From Rebecca billardiae RCC1528 (taxonomy: Eukaryota > Haptophyta), in contig OZ251234.1 in NCBI GenBank assembly GCA_965240325.2, positions 1,798,001 to 1,862,000 of the forward strand: a stretch of DNA of 64,000 bases, in the 5' to 3' direction. Positions 26,630 through 35,644 of the stretch are shown here, piece by piece. Within the stretch, counting starts at the first letter, position 1, and every line of letters starts with the position of its first letter. Made by a program: the position numbers and the translations under genes. Under the pieces are notes generated by a model, which was given only the letters and a program-made list of their open reading frames with translations, did not search any database and was not told the origin of the DNA.

Positions 26630-28390
26630 TCGGCTTGCCGCCGGGCGGCGGTGCCGGGCTCGGCGGAGAGCGGGCGTCGGCGGAGATCGGTGTGCACGAC
26701 CTGAAGTGCATCGGCTCGTTCTTTCTGCGCGGCCGCGCAGCCACTACCGTCATCGGACTCGACTTGGTCAAGCGCGCCGCGCGCGCGCAAGCGGCTTTGC
26801 GTCTGTGATCGCACGCGCAGCACTACCGCTGTGGCAGACTCGGCGGCGTCGGAGGCGATCGATCGGCGTGCTCCGCCGGCGGTGCATCGCCCGCATCTTT
26901 CGGCGCCCCGCTCCTCTCGGCGCGGCGCAGTACTCGCCCCCGGCTGCCGACTCGGCCCAGCACGCCGCGCGCACGGCCGGCGCCGCACCGCGGCGCGCCG
27001 TGCCGCGCGGCCAAGCTTGCGCGCCGCATGGCTACGGTGACGGACTCAGCGGCGAGCGGGCTTCTACGGCGGTGGCGACGATCGGCGTGCCTGGCTAGCC
27101 GGATGTCGTCCGCCTCTCTCGGCGCGGCCGGCGCGGCGCAGTGCTCGGCGCCGACCTCCGACTCGGCGCGGCGCGCGGCCGCGGCCGTGCAGCGCGCCTC
27201 GACGTGCGCGGCCGCGCGGCCGAGGTCGCACGCCGCACGGCGGCCGTGACGGCCTCGTTCGAGAGCGGGCGTCGACCGCGTGGGCGGAGCTCGGTGCGCA
27301 CGAGCTGAGCCTCCCGACCACGTCGCGCTGCGTGGCGCCGTGCTCGGCACCGGCACCGGACTCGGCGCGGCGCGCGCGGCCGGCGGCGCGCTGCCGGCCA
27401 CGCGCTGCGCGCCTCAGCGGCGCGCCGTGCTGTGCGGCCGAGCGCGCGCGCCGCACGGCTACGGTGACGACGGGCTCGGCGGTGGGCGGGCATCGGCGGC
27501 GTTGGCGGAGCTCGGCGCGCACGAACGGAGGCGCATCGACCACGTCGCGCTGCGTGGCGCCTTGCTCGACACCGGCCTCGGACTCGGCGCGGCGCGCGCG
27601 GCCGGCGGCGCGCCGCGCGCCTCAGCGCCGCGCGCCGCGCCGTGCTGTGCGGCCGAGCGCGCGCGCCGCACGGCTACGGTGACGACGGGCTCGGCGGAGA
27701 GCGGGCGGCGGCGGCGTTGGCGGAGCTCGGTGCGCACGAACGGAGGCACATCGACCACGTCGCGCTGCGTGACGCCGCGCTCGGCACCGTCCTCGGACTC
27801 GGCGCGGCGCGCGCGGCCGGCGGCGCGCCGCGCGCCTCAGCGCCGCGCGGCGCGCCGTGCTGTGCAGCCGAGCGCGCGCGCCGCACGGCTACGGTGACGC
27901 GCTCGGCGGCGGGCGGGCATCGGCGGCGGTGGTGGAGCTCGGCGCGCACGAGTGGAGGCGCATCGACCACGTCGCGCTGCGTGGCGCCGCGCTCGGCACC
28001 GGCCTCGGACTCGGCGCGGCGCGCGCGGCCGGCGGCGCGCCGCGCGCCTCAGGGCCGCGCGCCGCGCCGTGCTGTGCAGCCGAGCGCGCGCGCCGCACGG
28101 CTACGGTGACGACGGGCTCGGCGGAGAGCGCGTGTCGGCGGCGTTGGCGGAGCTCGGCGCGCACGAACGGAGGCGCATCGACCACGTCGCGCTGCGTGAC
28201 GCCGCGCTCGGCACCGGCCTCGGACTCGGCGCGGCGCGCGCGGCCGGCGGTGCGCCGCGCGCCTCAGCGCCGCGCGGCGCGCCGTGCTGTGCAGCCGAGC
28301 GCGCGCGCCGCACGGCTACGGTGACGACGGGCTCGGCGGAGAGCGGGCTGCGGCGGCGTGGGCAGAGCTCGGCGCGCGTGAACTGAGGTG
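26630..28390. repeat. 215-bp tandem satellite
   Basis: The anchor 'GGCTACGGTGAC' recurs with its 'ACGGTGAC' part starting at 27034, 27461, 27676, 27891, 28103 and 28318, which gives periods of 215 or 212 bp. A decayed unit sits near 27246. Older, more diverged units can be traced to about 26630, so eight or so copies are present. Units at 27450-28330 are nearly identical, while those to the left are degraded. Because 215 is not a multiple of three, the Arg/Ala-rich ORFs here shift frame at each unit and are not genes. Confidence 0.9.
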
Positions 28391-28740
28391 CATCGATCCG
28401 CTCTCCCCGTGCCACCACGCTTCCCGAACGCAGGTGCGCGCGAGAGCACCACCCTGCCGTGCCGTGTGTGCGCGCCGTGTGCACCGCGTGTTTGTGTCCT
28501 GTGCTGCCGTGCAGGTGGGCGCAGGCAGGTGCTCTCCATCTACATGGCGCAGGGGCGCAAGTGGCAGTCGTGCAGCACGCCCTCTCTACCTGCAGACGCT
28601 GCAACCTACTCGGCGCGCAACGACGATCCTGCCCATACGTACTCCAGACTTGAGCATGGTGCGAGCACGCTCGCGCAGCGCAGCGCACCAACCATCCGCC
28701 GCGTTTGCGCGGCAGCATGCGCACTGTCTTCTCTCTGACA
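28391..28740. other. Spacer between satellite and polypyrimidine tract
   Basis: I recognise no gene or RNA here. A decayed satellite end is visible at 28340-28395. Confidence 0.5.
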
Positions 28741-29125
28741 TGTGCCCTCCTTCCCTCACCTCTCCCTCTCCCCTCCCTCTCCCTTCCCTCCCTTCCCTCC
28801 CTCTCCCCTCCCTCTCCCCTCCCTCTCCCCTCCCTCTCCCCTCCTCTCCCCTCCCTCTCCCCTCCCTCTCCCCTCCTCTCCCCTCCCTCTCCCCTCCCTC
28901 TCCCTCTCCCCTCCCTCTCCCCTCCCTCTCCCTCTCCCCTCCCTCTCCCCTCCCTCTCCCCTCCTCTCCCCTCCCTCTCCCCTCCCTCTCCCCTCCTCTC
29001 CCCTCTCCCCTCCTCTCCCCTCCCTCTCCCTCCCTCTCCCCTCCTCTCTCCTCCTTCTCCCCTCCTCCTCCTCCTTCTCCCCCCTCTCTCCCCCTTCTCT
29101 CCCCCTTCTCCCCCTCTGACGCCAT
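28741..29125. repeat. Polypyrimidine (CCCTCTCC)-type tract
   Basis: About 380 bp of almost pure C/T on the plus strand is built from CCCTCTCC, CCTCTCCC and CTCCCTT variants. The Ser/Pro/Leu ORFs on the plus strand and the Gly/Glu/Arg ORF on the minus strand are products of the repeat. Such mirror-like purine/pyrimidine tracts can form triplexes (established property; not shown here). Confidence 0.95.
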
Positions 29126-30641
29126 CCTTATCCCCGCAAATTAGCCTAAACCCAAAATATTTGCCCGACGCGACGGGAGTGGTGGGTTTGGCAGTCCGCG
29201 GCGGTTATCGCGTTATGACTGCCGCGTCGCTGCTCCGCCGCCGCCCGTGCCCCTCCCCGCTAGGTGGGCGTATACCTGGCCGGACGCGGGCTCGGCGCTC
29301 GCAGCGGCATCGCCGGAGTGACCGCACGGTGACGAGATGTGAGTCGGAAGCAGCTCGCCTTTGCGGCGCGGGTACCAAGCGGAAAGTGAGCGTACCTGCA
29401 GGAGGGCCGACCCTCGGCGTGACAGGCGCACCTTCGGGGCCGGTCAGGGCAGCCCACGTCGTGCAGCCGACCGCTTCCGCCGCGACTGCCCCCCGGCGCA
29501 CCCTGCCCCGGCCGACGCCTGAGCACAGCGGCCCCGCCCGGGCCCGGGGCCCCCGGGCGGCAGGCCGCGGCGGCGCCGGCACACTCACGGACAGCCAGCG
29601 GCGCTCCTCCGCCTCCTTCGCTCCCCGTTCCTCGTTGTCCCCCCCTGGCGTGGTGCGCGTGCATCACGCTCGAACTCTCACGATGCTGCTTCGGCGTCCT
29701 TCTGCGGCGGCATCCGACGGTCGTGCGCACTGCGAGGCGGAGCGCGAGGTGCTGGGCACTGCCGTCCGTCGTGCTCCCTCCTCCTCATGGCCCACTGCTT
29801 TACTCGAGGGGAACGCTCAGCGCCTTCTGCTTCTCTCATCCGCTCGTGCGCGACCACGCTTGTGCTGGGTGTCCTTCTGAGGCGTCCGGTGGCCGGGCGC
29901 ACATCGGGGACGCACATCGGGGTGGTAAGTGAGGTGCCGGTGCGCTGCCGTCCGTCGTGCGCGCTCCTCGCTCATCTCCACCTGCTTCGCTCGAGCGTGG
30001 GCGCGCTCGGCGCTGTCTGCCTCGCTCGCGCGCGAGCGCATTTTGGCGCTGGACGAGACTCGTGCGCATCCATGCTGCTTCTGCGTCCATCGGCAGCGTC
30101 CGGCGGCTGGGCGCACGGCGGGGCGGCGCCAGCGGGCGTGTGTCGGGCACGCTCCACGCTCCTCACCAGCTGCTGCGCGCTCGCGGGGGCGTACTCAACA
30201 ACACGCTCCTCACCAGCTGCTGCGCGCTCGCGGGGGCGCGCTCAACAACACCTTCTGCCCTTCGTCCGAGCTGGAGCGCATGTCGGCGGCGCGGGCAGTG
30301 AGCGCACACATGCTACTTCGGCGTCCCGTTCTCGGCCATCTGTTGGGCGGCCGGCGGGGCGGCGCGTGAGGTGTCGTTGCGCTGTCGTCCGTCGGGCACA
30401 CTCGTCGCTCATCACCTTCTACTTCGCTTGAGCGGAACCGCGCGCTTCATCACCTTCGATCTGCCCCCCGCTCGAGCGAGCGCGCTTCTTCGGCGCGGGC
30501 CCCTCGGGGCGCAACAGCGGAGCCGCGCGCGCTCCGCGTGTTCGCGCTCGCCGCACGCCGCTGCCGCGCTGCAAGCACGCCGCCGCCACTCGCCGCCGCA
30601 CGACTCACCCTTCTCTACAGCTCGCCGTCGCTCACTCGCGC
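29126..30641. other. Repeat-rich non-coding region
   Basis: No recognisable gene. A dispersed motif with the core 'CTCATCACCTYCTRCTTCGCTYGAGCG' occurs near 29968 and 30402, and again downstream near 31941 and 32130, each time after CGTCCGTCG-type or similar sequence. A 49-bp segment beginning CTCCTCACCAGCTGCTGCGC is tandemly doubled at about 30158-30250. ORFs here differ in frame between copies, which argues against coding. Confidence 0.5.
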
Positions 30642-30721
30642 GTCTATCTGTCTATCTATCTGTCTATCTATCTGTCTATCTGTCTATCTGTCTATCTGTC
30701 TATCTGTCTATCTGTCTATCC
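30642..30721. repeat. (TCTA/TCTG)n tetranucleotide microsatellite
   Basis: About twenty tetranucleotides of TCTA and TCTG alternate. They translate as repeating Ser/Ile/Cys/Leu/Tyr runs in plus-strand ORFs, which should be ignored. Confidence 0.95.
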
Positions 30722-30775
30722 CTCGCGCGCGCGCCGATCATCATGCGCCGATCATCGTGTGCGCACCCTATCTTC

Positions 30776-31435
30776 TCCGCGCGTCACTTGCGCCTATCTC
30801 ATCTCCGCGCGTTACTTGCGCCTACTATCTACTTCTCCGCGCGTTACTTGCGCCTGTCTCCGCGCGTCACTTGCGCCTATCTACTTCTCCGCGCGTTACT
30901 TGCGCCTACTATATCTACTTCCCCACGCGTTACTTGCGCCTGTCTCCGCGCGTCACTTGCGCCTATACCTCCTCCGCGCGTTACTTGCGCCTATACTATC
31001 TACTTCTCCGCGCGTTACTTGCGCCTGTCTCCGCGCGTTACTTGCGCCTACTATATCTTCTCCGCGCGTTTACTTGCGCCTATCTTCTCCGCGCGTTACT
31101 TGCGCCTGTCTCCGCGCGTTACTTGCGCCTACTATATCTTCTCCGCGCGTTACTTGCGCCTATCTTCTCCGCGCGTTACTTGCGCCTGTCTCCGCGCGTT
31201 ACTTGCGCCTACTATATCTTCTCCGCGCGTTTACTTGCGCCTATCTTCTCCGCGCGTTACTTGCGCCTGTCTCCGCGCGTTACTTGCGCCTACTATATCT
31301 TCTCCGCGCGTTACTTGCGCCTATCTTCTCCGCGCGTTACTTGCGCCTATCTCCTCCGCGCGTTACTTGCGCCTATGTCCTCCGCGCCTATCGTCTCCGC
31401 GCGCATCTTCTCCGCGCGTCACTCGCACCTGTCTT
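30776..31435. repeat. 26-bp minisatellite with about 80-bp higher-order units
   Basis: Roughly twenty-five units of the type 'TCTCCGCGCGTTACTTGCGCC' followed by a short TAT/TGT-type linker. Three successive units with different linkers form a higher-order period of 79-82 bp, seen from the recurrence of CTACTATATC at about 31048, 31129, 31209 and 31290. It is not a CRISPR: it has no unique spacers and lies in a eukaryotic genome. Confidence 0.93.
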
Positions 31436-31465
31436 CTCATGCGCGCGCGCCGATCATCATCATGT

Positions 31466-31795
31466 GCGCGCGCCGATCATCACTTCGTGCTCAGCGTAAC
31501 CATCGCATCATCATCCGGGTGCCGAGCGTGCCATCATCGCACACACCTTTCGGCGCGCTTACATGGGCGTACGTGGTGTCTGTGGCCGGGGCGTGGGGGA
31601 CGACGTCGTCGGCGGGCTGGCGTTGATACCCGCGCGCGCCGATCATCATTCGTGCTCCGCGCAACCATCATCATCATTCGGGTGCCGAGTGCGCCATCCT
31701 CGCGCGCACCTTTCGGCGCGCTTACATGGGTGTACGTGGTGTCTGTGGCCGGGGTGTCGGGGACGACGTTGTCGGCGGGCCGGCGTTGATACCTG
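31466..31795. repeat. 163-bp tandem duplication
   Basis: Two adjacent copies run from GCGCGCGCCGATCATCA to GGCGTTGATACC. The shared ACATGGG occurs at 31561 and 31724, giving a 163-bp period. Several substitutions separate the copies, so the duplication is not very recent. No coding content was recognised. Confidence 0.85.
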
Positions 31796-32540
31796 CGCCG
31801 CGTGGCGGCTCTGGCGGATGCAGCTCTCGCCGGTCGGCTGCCACTGCAGCGGGGCGCGCGCGCTGCTGGGCGTTTTCGGGCGCGAAAAGCGACGTGGCCC
31901 GCTGGCCACCTGCGGCGCTTTCACCTGGCCTTGGTCTTCCTCGCTCGTCACCTTCTGCGTCGCTCGAGCGCGCACGCGCTCATCGTCGTCAATCACCTCC
32001 TGTCTATCGCTCGAACCGCTGCTTTCCGTTCCGTTCCGTTTCTACGCGCGTTCCTTTCCTCACGCCGAGCGTGCCTGGCCCTTCCCGCCACGCGCCACGC
32101 GTTCCTCTCCCATTCCTGTGCCATCTTCCTCACTCATCACCTCCTGCTTCGCTCGAGCGCTCGAACGTGGTCGCGTTCATCGTCAATCGCCTTGTGCCTC
32201 TCGCGCGAGCCGTTGCGGCGAATTCGTCACGCGCGCGCATGGTCATGCGCGCGCGCCGATCATCGCGTGACGATCATCATGCGCGCGCACCGACCAGCGC
32301 CGATCATCATGCGTGCTGAACGGTCACCTCGTCGTCGGCTCGTCGCGCTGCTTTGAGCTTGAGCAGTTGGCACACGCACAAAGCTCCACACACCAAGGGG
32401 GTTCAATCACACACAGGCTGCACAGCCAAGCAAGCTCATGCACTGCGCGTCACAGGCCGTGGGCGCTGACCCTTGCAGCGTCTCCTCGCGCTCTCATGTG
32501 GGCATAGACCCTGCTCTACTCAGCACGCAAGTCACCACAG
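31796..32540. other. Spacer with dispersed short repeats
   Basis: This contains two copies of the CACCTYCTGC-TCGCTCGAGCG motif family and several GCGCGCGCCGATCATCATGC units (32240-32310) related to the 163-bp repeat. No recognisable gene. Confidence 0.45.
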
Positions 32541-32720
32541 CACGGCTATGCCGCCGCGTCGCGCAGGCGGCGGCAGCCTGCTCGGGGCTCTCAGCAGTCG
32601 ATGCACCCGTGGACCTGTGCCCGGCGAAGAGCACGGCTATGCCGCCGCGTCGTGCAGGCGGTGGCAGCCTGCTCGGGGCTCAGCAGTCGATGCACCCGTG
32701 GACCTGTGCCCGGCGAAGGT
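32541..32720. repeat. 91-bp tandem duplication
   Basis: Two copies run from CACGGCTATGCCGCCGCGTC to GTGCCCGGCGAAG, starting at 32541 and 32632, with a small indel (GGGGCTCTCAGC versus GGGGCTCAGC). They lie just downstream of the ENTH/VHS-like gene's stop codon and so may be in its 3' untranslated region. Confidence 0.9.
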
Positions 32721-32772
32721 CGATCGATTCAACGGTCGTTTCGTCAGGCGTCACCGCTCAGGACACCACCAC

Positions 32773-35447
32773 TCAGAAGCGCTCCACCTCGCCCATGGAG
32801 GAGCCGTCCGAGTCCGAGCGATACCCTCCGCCGCGCGCGCCACCCGTGCCAGCACCAGCGCGCGCTTCGGGCTCATCCGCGTCGCTGTTGTCGGAACTCT
32901 CGTCGTCGTCGCTCGACGGGGGCTGCCCCCGCCCCACGCGCACGTGTGCGTGCGCGCGGGCGCGCGGCGCACGCGCGGGCACGGGCGGCGCTGGGCGCGG
33001 CAGCGGGTGAGGGCACACTCGCGCGGCGGCGGACGTGCGCGCGGTCGCGCAGCACCGACGGCGTCGCGCGCGTGCGCGCGCGCGCGGCGCACGCACCGCC
33101 ATGCCCCCCTCCACCACCCTCGTCTCGCCCCTGAGTCCGGTGTAGGCCACGGGCGGCGGCGCGGTCGCGGGGCGCGCGCCGTCGTCCGCGGCCGCGCGCG
33201 CGCGGGTCTCCGCCTCCCTCGCCGCGGGCGGCTCCACCGAGGCTGCCGGCAGCGCAGCCGGCGGTGGCGTCGCCTCGGCAGCGCGCGGCGCCGCGCTGCC
33301 CACATCAGCCGCCGCCGCCGCCGGGGACACCTGCGGCAGCTCGGGGCGCTGCGGCGCCGCCTCGCACGACGCCGCGCCCGCGCCAAGCGTGCCGCCGGCG
33401 CGGGCGGGCGGCGCGGCCGTCCCCTCACGGCCAGCCGCAGAGGACGCGCCCGCTCCAGCCGGGCCCAGCGCTCCTGCGCGTTCGCCCGTGTCCGCCGCGC
33501 CGCCGTCCGCTCCTGCTGCGCCCGCGCGCGGCGGCCGCTCGGCGCCCGAGCTCTGATCGGGCGGCAGCGTGTTCGCTTGCGCATGCGCGGCGGCGGCGGC
33601 TGCGGCGGCAGCTGCGGCCGCGGCCTCGGGAGCGTGAGAGCTGGGCGCCGGTGGTGGGTGCGGCGGCGCAGCCTCCTGATGCTCGTGCGCCGCACAGGCC
33701 GGACCCGCCGCATCGGCCGAGCCGCTGCACTGCCCAGCCCCGACGACGCCCGCCGCAGGCGGCGGCGGCGGCGCGGGCGGCGCGCTTGGCGCCGCCACAG
33801 CGGCCGCGGCTGGCTGCGCGCGCGCGGCGCTCACACTGCCGGCGCCGGGCGGCCCGGCCGACTCTGCGAGCCGGGGGGCGAGCGCGCTCGCGAGCCGCGT
33901 CGCCAGCTCGCCGTGCTTCGCGCCGCCGAGCGCGCCGCCCGCCAGCTCGGCGATGGCGCCCCGGTCGGGCCGAAGCTGCGCCGTGACCGCGGCCGCAAGA
34001 GCGTGCGCGTCTGCGGCGTCCGCGCCGCCGCCGCGCGGCGTGCCGCCGCGAGGCGTGCCGCCGCGCGGGTTGTCCGCGGCCTCGCGCAGCGCGGACCCCA
34101 CCGAGGCCGGGTCGGTGAGGTGCAGCAGCAGCTGCACCGCCTTGATCACGTGCTTCGGCCTCCCCCTGTCCGCCAGCCGCTGCCGAACGACGTCGAGCGC
34201 CACCGCCAAGCTCTCCTCCGACTCCGCCACCGCCGCGGTGAGTAATGTGAGTGCCGAGCGCTCGGGCGGCGCGAGCGAGTTGGCGGTGCACAGCCGCGCG
34301 GCCGCCTCGAGCTCGGAGCGGCCGGCGAGGCGGTTGGCCACGGCGCGCCGGGCGCTCTGGCCCAGCCGGCGCGCGGAGAGCCGCCGCCGCCGCACAGCCG
34401 GCGCCGGCACCGCCGTGGCGGCTAGGCCGGCCTGGGGCTGAGCCGAGGGCGGGGGCAAGGTGGCTGGCGGCGGCGCCGTCGACGGGCGCGCGGCTGGCTG
34501 CGCCGCTGAGGCGGCGGGCGATGGGGCGAGCGCAGCCGGCGGCGGCGCGCCCTGCTCGACCGTCGCCTGCGCCGACTGCCGCTGCGGCTCGCCGTGCAGC
34601 GGCGGCGGCGGCGCGTGCGGCGGCGGCGTGGCGGGCCGCGGCGGCGGCGTGGCGGGCCGCGGCTGCGGCGGCGGCTGCGCGCCGTGAGCGGCGGAGACGT
34701 CCACCACGGGCCCCGGCGCCTCGCCGGCGGGCGCGCTGCGGGGCGGGACGTGCGCACCCGCGGCCTCGTCGTCGCCAAAGTCGATGTCGATCACGTCGAC
34801 CGACTCCGCCGCCTCGGCGTCGGCGCGCTCGGCGCGCGGGCGGCCGAGCACGTCCGCACCGACCTGGCCGCCCGCCGAGCCCATCGACACGGCCTCCCAG
34901 GCTTGCGCCGCCTCGTCGGCGTCGCGCTGGACGGCATCCGCGGCGCGCTCGGCTTTCGACACGTCCGGCAGCGCCGCCGGGAACTCGTACACGTCCTCCT
35001 GCACCGCGGCGCCGGTGCGCGCGCGCGCCTGCGCGAGCGCGGTGTCCGCCTGCCTCCGCGCCTCGCGCGCGGCGGCAGCCTCGCCGTTCGCCTCGTCGTC
35101 GTCGCTCACGATCGCCTCGTCCTCGCCGTCCGCGATGCCACGCGAGGTGGCGTCGGGGCCGGCGCCCACCTTGCTGCACGCCGCACGCCGCCGCGAGCGC
35201 CGGGGCCAGGGGCGATGTGTGAGCCATCGGGCGGGTGTGTGCCGGTGTGCGCCGACGGGCGGGCGGCGCGGTCGAGCGGGCGCGCGGCGCGCGAGGGCAG
35301 GCTGGGACAGGCGTGCCCGTACCTGAGGAAGCTCGCATAGCCCTCCGTGCGGGTGGCCGCGCTCCGGCTCTTCACGAAGCCGAGCTGCGCGCTCTCGTCG
35401 CTCTCGGCGTCGCGCGCCTGCTGCAGATTGATGCGCGTCGACGCCAT
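32773..35447 (-). CDS. ENTH/VHS-like domain protein, three-exon model
   Basis: Proposed exons on the minus strand are 35447-35323, 35173-33097 and 32922-32773, giving 783 residues. Intron 1 (35322-35174) has CAG|GTACGG and GTGCAG|C and joins a 41-codon first exon (MASTRINLQQARDAES...) to an acidic block (ADGEDEAIVSDDDEANG). Intron 2 (33096-32923) has GCG|GTGCGT and GGGCAG|C, phase 0, and removes an Arg/Ala stretch; it is less certain. Residues about 310-410 (nt 34370-34070) form a helical domain containing DVVRQRLADRGRPKHVIKAV, which resembles the ENTH/VHS superfamily of membrane-traffic adaptors. The rest is Pro/Ala-rich and disordered with an acidic Ser-rich tail (PPSSDDDESSDNSD). A vesicle-trafficking adaptor role is inferred. 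The neighbouring Sel1-MYND gene A is divergent. Confidence 0.6.
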
Positions 35448-35644
35448 CCTGCAACGGCCCACTGTGCGTCTGCGTCCGGATGAGGAACCCACCTGCGGCG
35501 CAGTCCGGCCGCGTCAAAATCACGGCGAAGAGTGAGTCGCACGGCCAACGGTCTTCGCGCGATCACACCCTCCACACCGTCGTCGCCGGGGCGGCAGCGC
35601 ACCAGTCGTGCGCCTCGACAGGGAGCAAGGAACCGCCGGCACGG
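35448..35644. promoter_or_regulatory. Bidirectional promoter region, ENTH-like gene / Sel1-MYND A
   Basis: A 197-bp gap separates divergent start codons. Its right part (from about 35498) is shared with the upstream regions of Sel1-MYND copies B and C. Its left part is unique to copy A, which marks the left breakpoint of the tandem duplication. Confidence 0.5.

Noticed and set aside
26630-28390. Overlapping Arg/Ala-rich ORFs of 100-200 codons
   Set aside because: The 215-bp period shifts the frame at every unit and the same peptide reappears in different frames, so this is satellite DNA.
28705-29880. Ser/Pro/Leu-rich ORFs over the C/T tract
   Set aside because: They are translations of a simple repeat and are open in several frames at once.
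30776-31435. Possible CRISPR array
   Set aside because: The units are adjacent tandem copies with short, recurring linkers, not unique spacers, and the genome is eukaryotic with no cas genes.
35480-35644. In-frame N-terminal extension of Sel1-MYND copy A
   Set aside because: It is absent from the other copies and overlaps the divergent promoter; the conserved ATG at 35645 fits better.
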